Assembly: GCF_002835665.1 (NCBI RefSeq)
Contig: NZ_PIZV01000079.1
Span: forward strand, 1 to 64,000
DNA length: 64,000 nucleotides
Source: Chryseobacterium sp. PMSZPI
GTDB lineage: Bacteria > Bacteroidota > Bacteroidia > Flavobacteriales > Weeksellaceae
Reading direction: 5' to 3'
The position numbers and the translations under genes are program-made. This document shows, in pieces, positions 41,440 through 50,502 of the stretch. The number at the start of each line of letters is the position of its first letter. Positions within the stretch are counted from its first letter, which is position 1. Under the pieces are notes generated by a model. That model did not search any database. It saw nothing but the letters and a program-made list of their open reading frames with translations, and was not told the origin of the DNA.

Positions 41440-43902
41440 TTAAAATTTAATATTATACCCAAGAATAAACTGAGTCCCGAATATACTAAAATGTTGTGCG
41501 TCATAACTGGACTGCTGATACCTTCCATTAAATGTAACGCTATTATAAACTTCATCATAAGTTTTGTCTGCCGGTAGATTTCTTAATTCCCATTTAGGAA
41601 GAATATTAAAGAGGTTTAAAACTCCAAAATTAATAGTGTTTTTACTATTGATGTTGTAATTAATCGTAAGGTCTGTAGTTAGCCTTGGTTTAAATCTCAG
41701 ATAAGATTGTAAGCCTGCATTAGGATCATTCCACGCAAGGTTGGCACCAGGCATTCCGCTGTTGGCATAAGTGGCTTTACCAAACAAAGTATTATTCAGT
41801 GATACATTCCATTTTTTTATACTGTAGTCTATTCCAAATACTGCTTTCAAGGCAGGTCTTGAGGTGGTTGCCAAAGCTTCTTCCGTTCTGTTGAATGGTG
41901 CTACAAGATTGAGCCCATCCAATTTATCCGAATTTTTGGTTATTTTGGAATGATTCATATTCAATGCAAGATTAAAAGCTAGCTTGCCGGTAGCCAGGTC
42001 TATATTTCTGTAATTGGCTACAAGGTCAAGACCGATGGTTCTGGTATCTACTCCATTGATGAAGAAGCTTGCCGCATTAATGTTGGATACGCCAATATTG
42101 CTTAAAGGATCAAAAATAGTGGCTTTATCATTCATTCTTGAGCTTAATAAAATCCTGTCATATACATTGATGAGGTATCCGTCAATGGTAATGGAAAAGT
42201 TTTTATTTGGCTGAATTCCTAATCCCAGTGTGAAGTTCAATGATTTTTCAGCATCTAAACTCGGAATACCAATTGCTTTTGCTTCTTTGCCTACATTGTT
42301 GAATAGTCCTTCTGCTACTACAATTCCATTATTAAAAACATTTTGGATGGTAGAAAGATATACCTGCTGAAGAGTAGGGGCCCTGAAGCCGGTAGAAACA
42401 GATCCTCTGGCTACCAATTTCTTTCCTATGATATTCTGTCTTGCGCTTAATTTCCATACTAATGCATTTCCAAAATCACTATAATTCTCAAAGCGTGCTG
42501 TGGCATTTAAAGTTGTCGCTTCAGAAAAATCAAAGGCAGCATCTGCGTATACTCCAATATTAAATCTGGAAAATATTCCGGAATTTTCGGGAAGTGATCC
42601 CGGGAAAGAAATAGCTCCTGTTTTATAATAAGATGCAGGATCACCTGCATAGATTTCATATTCTTCTCTTCTTGCTTCAGAACCAAATGCTAAAGCAACG
42701 TGTTCTGATAATCTTTTAGAAATATCAATATTTCCGACGATATTATTAAACCTGAAACCTCCCGGCTTGAAATTGATCGGGCTGGCAGCGCCCAATGCCG
42801 CATTGAAAGTGTTTCCAACGGTATATAAAATTTTATTACCTCCAAAAGTCGCACTAAGATCTACATTCCATTCGCTTTCTGTTTTGGTTTTATATCCTAA
42901 AGTGGCTCCATAATCCGTAAGATCACCAATGAATGTAGGGGTAAAGCCGTCGGGTGCATTCAGTACATTGGCCGGGTTTACCCAATATGGAGTTCTATGA
43001 TTCGCAAAACTGCTTACTTTTTTTGTGGCAAATGATGCGTTAGCATAAAGGCTGGCTCTTTCGGAAACAGGAATAGAAGTATTCACCAAGAAACTTATAC
43101 TGTTCTTTTTGGGATAAGCATTTTTGTTTTGTGCATCGGGATATTTTGCTAAATAAGCATCCACTTCTTTTTGATCGGCTCCAAAAGTTTGGGCCTCCCA
43201 ATAAGGATTTACGTTTCCATTTCTATAGGCATAATCGTTGTTTTGAAGATTACCGGAAAAGGTAATAAAACCTCCGTTTTTAAAAGTAGATCCGGTAATG
43301 ATATTCAGATTTTGTGAGAAGCCGTCACCTTTGGAATATAATCCTAAATTGGCAGTAGCTTCTGTAAAATTAATTTTATCTTTTAATAAAATATTGATGA
43401 CTCCGGCTATCGCATCAGAACCATATTGAGCGGAAGCACCATCCCTTAGAATCTCTACTTTCTTAATGGCTATAGAGGGAATAGATGATAAGTCAGCCCC
43501 TGTTTCTCCCTTACCAATTGTGTTTTGAGTGAAAATGAGAGAGGATTGGTTTTTTCTTTTACCATTAATTAAAACCAAGGTTCTTGAAGACCCCATATTT
43601 CTGATCTCAAAAGGATCCAGCAATGAAGTGGCATCCTGTACAGCAGCACTGGTAGAGTTGAATGACGGAATTCTATATTGTAACGCTTGTCCTACGGAGC
43701 TATGTCCGGAGGACTGAATGACTGCTGCATCAATATTGTCAATGGGTAATGGAGTGGATATGCTAGATCGTGGAGCTGCTCTGGTACCTACCATAACCAC
43801 TTCATCCAATTTTTTTGAAGTTACAGAGTCTTTTTCCTGTGCTTGCAGTATGCCTATAGAACATAATAGAAATGCCGAAGCAGCATTGATTTTTGTCTTC
43901 AT
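41440..43902 (-). CDS. TonB-dependent outer-membrane receptor
   Basis: The 820-residue protein has a signal peptide ending LQAQ, a TonB box-like segment KLDEVVMVGTRAAPR, and a plug domain with QALQYRIPSFN, RTLVLINGKRKN and KKVEILRDGASAQYGSDAIAGVINI. A 22-stranded barrel follows, with GFRAPTLQQVYLST, FNLALNMNHSKITKN and a closing strand FILGYNIKF. It imports a ligand across the outer membrane using TonB energy. There is no SusD partner and no CNA-B N-terminal extension, so an iron, vitamin or small-molecule substrate is more likely than a glycan. The substrate cannot be named. Confidence 0.93.
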   Translation of the reverse strand: MKTKINAASAFLLCSIGILQAQEKDSVTSKKLDEVVMVGTRAAPRSSISTPLPIDNIDAAVIQSSGHSSVGQALQYRIPSFNSTSAAVQDATSLLDPFEIRNMGSSRTLVLINGKRKNQSSLIFTQNTIGKGETGADLSSIPSIAIKKVEILRDGASAQYGSDAIAGVINILLKDKINFTEATANLGLYSKGDGFSQNLNIITGSTFKNGGFITFSGNLQNNDYAYRNGNVNPYWEAQTFGADQKEVDAYLAKYPDAQNKNAYPKKNSISFLVNTSIPVSERASLYANASFATKKVSSFANHRTPYWVNPANVLNAPDGFTPTFIGDLTDYGATLGYKTKTESEWNVDLSATFGGNKILYTVGNTFNAALGAASPINFKPGGFRFNNIVGNIDISKRLSEHVALAFGSEARREEYEIYAGDPASYYKTGAISFPGSLPENSGIFSRFNIGVYADAAFDFSEATTLNATARFENYSDFGNALVWKLSARQNIIGKKLVARGSVSTGFRAPTLQQVYLSTIQNVFNNGIVVAEGLFNNVGKEAKAIGIPSLDAEKSLNFTLGLGIQPNKNFSITIDGYLINVYDRILLSSRMNDKATIFDPLSNIGVSNINAASFFINGVDTRTIGLDLVANYRNIDLATGKLAFNLALNMNHSKITKNSDKLDGLNLVAPFNRTEEALATTSRPALKAVFGIDYSIKKWNVSLNNTLFGKATYANSGMPGANLAWNDPNAGLQSYLRFKPRLTTDLTINYNINSKNTINFGVLNLFNILPKWELRNLPADKTYDEVYNSVTFNGRYQQSSYDAQHFSIFGTQFILGYNIKF

Positions 43903-43943
43903 CGCTTAAGTGTTTTTTATTGTATTGTATTCGAAATAGAAGA

Positions 43944-43951
43944 CAAATGTA
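43944..43951 (-). promoter_or_regulatory. -7 box of the TonB receptor gene
   Basis: CAAATGTA on the plus strand is TACATTTG toward the receptor, about 42 bases before its start. The rest of 43903-44197 is AT-rich and shows nothing else. Confidence 0.4.
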
Positions 43952-44197
43952 GAGAATATTGTTTTGTTTTTATATTGTATTTTAACTTTTTTTAATACGG
44001 TATTTTATTTAAAATTAAATTTTGTTTATTTAATTTTAAATATTAATGATTTAATAGTATGTAATTGATATTTTTTTTATTTCGTTGTTTTTGGTTGATT
44101 TTATTCCAATGTGTAGAATAGTGATTATTTATTAAATCTAAATACTGTGATTTATTTAAGATGTATGAGTGGTGTCAATGTTAAAAATCAATTGAAT

Positions 44198-45490
44198 TTA
44201 GCCAAAAACGACCGGAAAGTTTTTTAACCCTCTTATAATAGTACTGGTGCGCCATTCCGGCATGTTTATTTCAGGATTGAATCTTAGGTTGGGTAAACGT
44301 TTTAGAATAGTATTTATTGCTATTTCGCATTCTAAACGGGCTAAAGGAGCGCCAATGCAAAAGTGGATTCCATGTCCGAAAGCTAAGTGTTTATTGCTTT
44401 TTCTTGTAATGTCAAAACGCAATGAATCATCAAATTTGGTTTCATCCTGGTTAGCTGATGAGAACAAAATTAAAATGCCATCACCTTTTTTAATGGTAGC
44501 TCCTTTCATATGAATGTCCTCAGCAGCTAATCGCATTGTGGAAGCTAGCATAGGACCGTTATATCTCAGCATTTCTTCTATGGCTGAGTGAATTAAATGT
44601 GGGTTGTTTTTTAAGAGATGTAGTTGCTCAGGGTGCGAGAGTAAAGCATGGATCCCGTTACCAATAAGATTTACGGTGGTTTCATGACCGGCAAGAATAA
44701 GCAGGTAGATCATTGAGTATAGTTCATTTTCACTCATGTGATCGTTTGTTTCTTCTAGTTTTAAAAATGCACTGATAATGTCTTCTCCGGGATTTTTTCT
44801 ACGTAAGGCAAAGATTTTTTTTAAATAGGCAGTGAAAGCTTCTGAAGTCTCGTCTATCAATTGCTTGTTTTTTTCAGTGATCTGAACTTCAATTAAGATA
44901 TCGGACCAATTTCTCAGCTTTTCCCGATCTTCATTAGGAAGGCCTAGTAAGTCGGCAATGATAATAATAGGAAGAGGGTAGGCGAAATCATCAATAAGGT
45001 CAAATTCTTTTTTTCTTTCAATATTGTCTATAAGTTCGTTGGTAATCTGTTGAATTTTAAGCTGTAATTCCGAAAATACTTTTTTTGTAAATACTTTCTG
45101 GGCAAAATTCCTTAATCTTGTGTGTTGAGGAGGGTCGTTGGCGAGCATGTGTAGCCTTCTGAGAATATAAGTTGGCGAATTGCGTTTTGTTTTTCCTTTG
45201 GAGGCTTCATGATTATGCCTTCGTAAATTATCCGGAGATTTTATAAATCGAGAATCGCGGAGTACGCTAACAGCGTCATCGTAGGTGGAGATTAACCAAA
45301 TCGGAAAATTATCATCCAGAGTAATTTGATGAATTGAATTGGAGTTTCTGAGCTCTTGGAATTTTAATTCGGGATTGTTGGTAAAAGAGGGATCTTCAAA
45401 ATTGACAATAACATGAGATTGCCTGGTATATGGGCATGTAGAGTTTGTATGGACAGGGCATGACTTCCCGTCCGTAATTGTGTTTTTCAT
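44198..45490 (-). CDS. Cytochrome P450
   Basis: The 430-residue soluble P450 has the oxygen-binding I-helix LLILAGHETTVNLIG, the K-helix pair in IEEMLRYNGP (ExxR), and the heme-ligand loop LAFGHGIHFCIGAPLARLE with the axial Cys. The N-terminus has several Cys and His (KSCPVHTNSTCPYTRQSH), unusual for a P450 and without a membrane anchor. No ferredoxin or reductase gene is adjacent, so electrons come from elsewhere. The substrate is unknown; bacterial CYP107-like enzymes of this form hydroxylate fatty acids, terpenoids or natural products. It stands alone. Confidence 0.95.
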   Translation of the reverse strand: MKNTITDGKSCPVHTNSTCPYTRQSHVIVNFEDPSFTNNPELKFQELRNSNSIHQITLDDNFPIWLISTYDDAVSVLRDSRFIKSPDNLRRHNHEASKGKTKRNSPTYILRRLHMLANDPPQHTRLRNFAQKVFTKKVFSELQLKIQQITNELIDNIERKKEFDLIDDFAYPLPIIIIADLLGLPNEDREKLRNWSDILIEVQITEKNKQLIDETSEAFTAYLKKIFALRRKNPGEDIISAFLKLEETNDHMSENELYSMIYLLILAGHETTVNLIGNGIHALLSHPEQLHLLKNNPHLIHSAIEEMLRYNGPMLASTMRLAAEDIHMKGATIKKGDGILILFSSANQDETKFDDSLRFDITRKSNKHLAFGHGIHFCIGAPLARLECEIAINTILKRLPNLRFNPEINMPEWRTSTIIRGLKNFPVVFG

Positions 45491-45892
45491 AACGGTAATT
45501 TTAATGATTAAATGAGGGGGTTAAATCATTTAAAGTTTGATAAGTGAAATCTGTCTGAAAATAAAAGAAAAAAAATCTTGATCTTTTCTAATTCCTATTC
45601 GATATCAATCCGTTGACTGGTAATGGATTTGATAAATTTTGTCTTGTTTTTTTAAGTGCATGATTGATATTGTGTGATTGTGTATTACGAATATAGTAAA
45701 AAAGAATAAATAATTTGTGTTTTTAATATTAATAATGATTAAAATTTACGTATTGATTAATTTAAAATTAATATGTTTAATTATTTGTTTGTTTTTTATT
45801 GTGCTGTATCGTGTTGATTTTCTAAATTTTGAAATAGATATTTAACCCATAAAGAGATAGCTTTATCTTTTTGCTTAATTTTTTAATTGAAC
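45491..45892. other. AT-rich upstream region of the P450 gene
   Basis: About 400 bases. No clear TAnnTTTG box on either strand, no ORF and no repeat was recognised. Confidence 0.45.
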
Positions 45893-45924
45893 AAAAAAGA
45901 GACTGCCCTTTTGAGGCAGTCTCT
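45893..45924 (-). terminator. Terminator of NHL protein 1
   Basis: AGAGACTGCC (45898-45907) pairs with GGCAGTCTCT (45915-45924); the minus-strand U-run is at 45893-45898. Confidence 0.88.
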
Positions 45925-45956
45925 GAATTTTTAAAATCTAAAAACTCTTGTTCTTC

Positions 45957-47078
45957 TTATTGTTTAATAAATTTTTGAGAGGTTTTTCCTTCCGTAGAAA
46001 GAATTTCAATAATATAGGTTCCCTTTGTAAGGTCATTTACATTAAGTGAATTTTTACCGTTTTTCAGGGTTGTCTCTTTTATAAATTTTCCTGAAGCGTC
46101 ATACAATCTGGCATTCGCATTTTTGAGTGTAGATGTATCAATGGTTACAAAATCTCCCACCGGATTAGGGTATATATTTACTTTTTTTGTTGTATTAATT
46201 TCTGTTGTCCCAAGTGCTGGAAATGATATTTTTCGGATGCGGTGGTTACCATTGTCTGCAACATAGAGGTTTCCGGTGTTTATAATTATTCCGGAAGGTA
46301 GTTTAAATTGCGCTGCTGTACCGGATCCATCGGCATTTCCTTCTGTACTCCCTGCCACAGTGGTTACTTGTCCTTGCTGAGTTACTTTTCGGATACGGTT
46401 ATTAATATGATCACTCACATAGAGATTTCCTGAAGGATCGATAGCTATTCCGTAGGGATAGTAAAATTGTGCTGTTGTACCCGATCCATCAGCGTAACCT
46501 GATGTACTTCCTGCCAAGGTGCTTACTTGTCCCTGTGGCGTTATTTTTCGGATGCGATGATTATTACTGTCTGCAACGTAGAGGTTTTCGGAAGGATCAA
46601 TGGCGATTCCGGTAGGATTGTTAAACTGTGCTGCTGTTCCGAGCCCATCAACGTATCCTTGTGTACTTCCTGCGAATGTACTTACTTGTCCCTGTGGCGT
46701 TATTTTTCGGATGCGGTGATTGTCATAATCCGATACGTAGAGGTTTCCTGATCCATCGATGCATATTCCACTGGTTGAATTAAATTGTGCTGCTGTACCT
46801 ATTCCATCAGCATATCCTGATGTACTTCCTGCCAAGGTGCTCACTTGTCCTTGTGGAGTTATCTTCCGGATGCGGTGGTTAGCATTATCGGATATGTAAA
46901 GGTTTCCGTTAGAATCACTGCATAGCCAGGAAGGGTTTTTAAACTGAGCTGCTGTGCCATTACCATCAGCATATCCTGATGTACTTCCTGCTATAGTTGT
47001 AACAGTCTGTGCCTGTACCGATGAATAAATAAATAGGGCCATTAGCCCAAGCGTTAATTGGGTAAAATAATTTTTCAT
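45957..47078 (-). CDS. NHL-repeat protein with T9SS sorting domain
   Basis: The 373-residue secreted protein (signal peptide ending VQAQ) has five repeats of about 53 residues. Each runs V(T/S)T.AGST.GYADG.GTAAQF, then IDPSGNLYVSD..NHRIRKITPQGQ, forming an NHL-type beta-propeller. The C-terminal 75 residues are a type A T9SS sorting domain: VNIYPNPVGDFVTID, ARLYDASGKFIKE and GTYIIEILS, ending KFIKQ. It is exported through the type IX system and attached to the surface or released. Ligand unknown. It is a paralogue of the neighbouring frameshifted gene. Confidence 0.88.
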   Translation of the reverse strand: MKNYFTQLTLGLMALFIYSSVQAQTVTTIAGSTSGYADGNGTAAQFKNPSWLCSDSNGNLYISDNANHRIRKITPQGQVSTLAGSTSGYADGIGTAAQFNSTSGICIDGSGNLYVSDYDNHRIRKITPQGQVSTFAGSTQGYVDGLGTAAQFNNPTGIAIDPSENLYVADSNNHRIRKITPQGQVSTLAGSTSGYADGSGTTAQFYYPYGIAIDPSGNLYVSDHINNRIRKVTQQGQVTTVAGSTEGNADGSGTAAQFKLPSGIIINTGNLYVADNGNHRIRKISFPALGTTEINTTKKVNIYPNPVGDFVTIDTSTLKNANARLYDASGKFIKETTLKNGKNSLNVNDLTKGTYIIEILSTEGKTSQKFIKQ

Positions 47079-47361
47079 TACATTATGTTTATGATTGTTG
47101 ATGGATGAAAATTATTTTATTTTGAATATATTTCAAAATAAAAAGTGATAAAAATGATTATTTGATATAGAAATTAAATAATTAGCACGAAATGAAGATT
47201 GAAATGGTTGTTTTTGTTTTCAAATCGGTAATTTTTTAATTATTAACCAATGCATAACTTATGTAAATTATAGATGAGTTTTGCAGAAAATTCACAAAAA
47301 AATGTATTAAAATTACATAATGTGGGTTGAGAATCACTTAAATGCTACTAATGAATTTCAT
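47079..47361. other. AT-rich spacer between the NHL genes
   Basis: About 280 bases, including the upstream region of NHL protein 1. No promoter box or ORF was recognised. Confidence 0.4.
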
Positions 47362-47398
47362 AAAAAAGGTCGTTTTCACAATTTGTGGAACGACCTTT
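47362..47398 (-). terminator. Terminator of NHL gene 2
   Basis: AAAGGTCGTTTTCAC (47365-47379) pairs with GTGGAACGACCTTT (47385-47398) with one wobble and a bulge; the minus-strand U-run is at 47362-47367. Confidence 0.8.
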
Positions 47399-47419
47399 AT
47401 GGATAAATTTTTAATTTTA

Positions 47420-48699
47420 CTATTGTTTGATAAATTTCTGAGAAGTTTTTCCCTCCGGAGAAAGAATTTCAATAATATAATTTCCTTTTGGAAGCTCGCT
47501 TAATTAAGGGTATTTTTACCGTTTTTCAGGGGGGGGCTTTTTATTAATTTCCCGGAAGTATCATACAATCTGGCACTGGCATTTTTGAATGGGGAGGCGT
47601 CAATTGTTACGAAGTCTCCGGCAGGATTGGGATATATTTTTACTTTCGAGGTTTTATTGGTTTCTGATATTCCTAGTGTTTGTATTGTTATTTTCCTGAT
47701 GCGATTATTATATGTATCTGTCACATATATATTCCCTAAATTATCAACTGACACCCCGCTAGGACTGAAGAATTGAGCGGCAGTGCCCTGTCCATCCGCA
47801 TACCCTTGTGTACTTCCTGTCAGGGTACTTACTTGCCCTTGTGGGGTAATTTTTCGGATTCGATTATTATTATCATCTGCCAAGTAAAGATTTCCTGAAG
47901 TATCAATTGCTAACCCGGTAGTACTATCAAATTTTGCTGTTGTACCCAATCCATCTGCATAACCTTTTGTACTACCTGCCAATGTAGTTACCTGTCCTTG
48001 TGGGGTGATTTTTCGGATGAGGTAATTGGCTCCATCTATTACAAAGAGATTTCCTAAAGTATCAATACACATTCCGAAAGGTTTATTAAATTTTGCTGCT
48101 ATACCAATTCCATCTGCATAATCTTGTGTACTCCCCGCCAGGGTGGTTACCTGTCCTTCTGGAGTAATTTTTCGGATACGATGATTATATGTATCTGCTA
48201 CATAGAGATTTCCGGAAGGATCAATGGCTAGGCCATTAGGATTATTAAACTGTGCTGCTGTACCCACTCCGTCAGCATAACCTTTTGTACTTCCTGCCAG
48301 AGTAGTTACCTGACCTTGTGGGGTAATTTTTCGGATACGGTGGTTGCTTTCATCCGCAACATAAAGATTTCCGGAAGGATCAATAGTGATATGCCTTGGA
48401 TAGTAAAATTTTGCTGCTGTGCCAAGTCCGTCAGCATAGCCTTTTGTACTTCCCGCCAGGGTGGTTACTTGTCCCTGTGGGGTAATTTTTCGAATTCGAT
48501 TATTAACGTAATCTACTACGTAGAGATTTCCAGAAGCATCATTGCATAATCCCTGAGGAAGGTTAAATTGCGCTGCTGTACCAAGTCCGTCGGCATAACC
48601 TTGTGTACTTCCCGCAAAGGTTGTAACGGTTTGTGCTTGTAAAGGATAATTGAGCAAAACTGTTAACCCAATCATTAATTGTGTAAAAATAGCTTTCAT
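47420..48699 (-). pseudogene. NHL-repeat protein with frameshifted T9SS sorting domain
   Basis: The readable frame (stop at 47500) gives 399 residues: signal peptide (LQAQ), six NHL repeats, and the start of a T9SS domain (VKIYPNPAGDFVTID) that stops after LKNGKNTLN. One base before, in the -1 frame, the sequence continues LSELPKGNYIIEILSPEGK then TSQKFIKQ and stops at 47420, exactly the sorting-domain end of its paralogue. So a single-base deletion removes the sorting signal. A C8 tract (47529-47536, G on the plus strand) lies 30 bases upstream. The product would lack the last sorting strands and may not be exported properly. A sequencing error is possible. Confidence 0.75.
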
Positions 48700-48920
48700 T
48701 AGATTTTGTTTTATAATTTTTATGGGTAATAAAATTATTTTTTTTTATAAATATTTCAAAATTAAACTTGATTAAAGTTTTAATCTGTTTGCTATTGGTG
48801 TTGTTTGTTGAAATATTGTTATTAAAATATGTTTATAATGTTATAAATCGGCATTTTTTTAATTATAAAGCAATGGCGATTTATATAAATAATAGGAAGA
48901 TTTTATCGAATATTGATAAA
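48700..48920. other. AT-rich spacer upstream of NHL gene 2
   Basis: No ORF or standard promoter box recognised. Confidence 0.4.
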
Positions 48921-48950
48921 AAAAACCTTCCAGAATTCTGAAAGGTTTTT
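48921..48950 (-). terminator. Terminator of the nuo operon
   Basis: AAAAACCTT-C-CAGAATTCTG-A-AAGGTTTTT forms a nearly perfect stem directly after nuoN, with U-runs in both directions. It ends the nuo transcript. Confidence 0.85.
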
Positions 48951-48970
48951 AATATTGTATGGATAACTTT

Positions 48971-50350
48971 TTATAATCCGAACACTTTTGCAAACAGATC
49001 CGGGAAAACTCCAAGGATGATAATTGAAGCGATTACAAATACCGCAACAATATTGTAAGTAAGTGTTACTTTTTCTGATGATTTGAATGTTGATTCTTTA
49101 AAGAAGAACATCGCGATAATCAGTCTTAAATAGTAAGCAATAGATAGGGCAGAACCTAGAACTGCTACTAATACTAAGAAAGCTGCTCCGTTCATTGCCT
49201 GGGAGAATAAAGCAAATTTCCCCATGAAACCAGCTGTTAGCGGAACTCCTGCCATTGAAAGCATAGAAATAGCTGCTGCTGTTGCCAATAAAGGTTCTGT
49301 TTTTGCCAATCCTTTGAAAGCTCCGAAAGAAGTTTCTCTTTTTAATTTCTCTACCCAGATCAGACACATGAAAACTCCTACTGTAGATAAAGCATAAGCG
49401 AATAAATAGAACGCTAAGTTATAAGTAGAAAGACTTGTCATTCCAAAGAATACCAACCCGATGTATCCTGCGTGAGATACTGAAGAGTAAGCCAACATTC
49501 TTTTTGCATTCGTCTGAGCAAGACCCATAACGTTTGCCAATAATAAAGTAATGATTAAGAATACTCCAAGTACATTAATCCATTCGTGAGTCACTCCGGC
49601 AAATCCGATTGTCATTAATCTGAACAATGCGAAGAATCCTGAGATTTTCACAACACTCGCCATGAAAGCTGTAATTAATGAAGGTGATCCTGCATATACA
49701 TCAGGGCTCCACATGTGGAAAGGTGCTAATGCAACTTTAAATGCCAATGCACAAAGGATAAGCAATACTCCTAAGATGAACATTACGTTCGAAGCGTTTG
49801 CTACTCCAAAGTCGTGGATCTTATATAAATCAAAGCTTCCTGCACTTCCGTAGATGAACGCGATTCCGAAAAGTAAGAAACCTGTCGCGAATGCACCCAT
49901 TAAGAAATATTTAATTGAAGCTTCGTTTGATCTCAGATCAGTTTTGTTGGCACCAGCCATTACATATAAAGGAATAGAAAGGATTTCAACACCCAAGAAC
50001 ATTGTTACCAGGTTCTGGTATCCGAAAAGAACAATTCCTCCCACTAATGCAAATAGCATCAATGCATATAATTCTGATTGGTGGCTTCTGTGGTTGCTGA
50101 ACGCAAAACCTCCAAGGAAAAATAACAATAAGGTTGTTACAATTGATATTTTGGTAAATAATGCGGCATTAGCACTGTACTCATACATATGTTTGTAATG
50201 ATCGAAAAACGAGCATTCAGGCATGAAACTTACGTACAATGCAATGATTAAACCCAAAATCCCAATGTATCTTGCGAATTTTCCTTGTTCAAAAACTCCT
50301 GAAAATAACGCAATAACTGCCGTTAGGAAAACAATAATTAAAACACTCAT
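48971..50350 (-). CDS. nuoN: NADH:quinone oxidoreductase subunit N
   Basis: The 459-residue antiporter-like membrane subunit of complex I has about 14 helices. The conserved Lys-bearing segments are visible: LGVEILSIPLYVMAG (TM5 Glu), ALAFKVALAPFHMWSPDVYAGSP and AQTNAKRMLAYSSVSHAGYIG. It contributes to proton translocation. It is the last gene of the operon, separated from nuoM by a 152-base word-repeat spacer, and followed by a strong terminator. Confidence 0.96.
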   Translation of the reverse strand: MSVLIIVFLTAVIALFSGVFEQGKFARYIGILGLIIALYVSFMPECSFFDHYKHMYEYSANAALFTKISIVTTLLLFFLGGFAFSNHRSHQSELYALMLFALVGGIVLFGYQNLVTMFLGVEILSIPLYVMAGANKTDLRSNEASIKYFLMGAFATGFLLFGIAFIYGSAGSFDLYKIHDFGVANASNVMFILGVLLILCALAFKVALAPFHMWSPDVYAGSPSLITAFMASVVKISGFFALFRLMTIGFAGVTHEWINVLGVFLIITLLLANVMGLAQTNAKRMLAYSSVSHAGYIGLVFFGMTSLSTYNLAFYLFAYALSTVGVFMCLIWVEKLKRETSFGAFKGLAKTEPLLATAAAISMLSMAGVPLTAGFMGKFALFSQAMNGAAFLVLVAVLGSALSIAYYLRLIIAMFFFKESTFKSSEKVTLTYNIVAVFVIASIIILGVFPDLFAKVFGL

Positions 50351-50502
50351 AATATAGATTTGAGATGTGAGATTTGAAGTTTAAAGTTTCTGGTTCAGAG
50401 TTAAAAGTTTCCGGTTCAAAAGTTCCAGTCTCTTATCTCTTCGTCTTTTATCTTTATTCTCTCTAATCTCTTATTTTTTTAATTTTTAAATCTTTTAATT
50501 TT
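50351..50502. repeat. Word-repeat spacer between nuoM and nuoN
   Basis: The nuoN-side half contains GATTTGAGATGTGAGATTTG, then AAAGTTTCTGGTTCAGAG and AAAAGTTTCCGGTTCAAAAG (a direct repeat). The other half contains TCTCTTATCTCTTCGTCTTT and TCTCTCTAATCTCTTA. The arms are purine-rich then pyrimidine-rich, as in the other word-repeat spacers. No ORF. Confidence 0.5.

Noticed and set aside
45957..48699. Regular repeats of about 159 bases considered as a CRISPR or satellite array
   Set aside because: They are in-frame NHL repeats of two secreted proteins.
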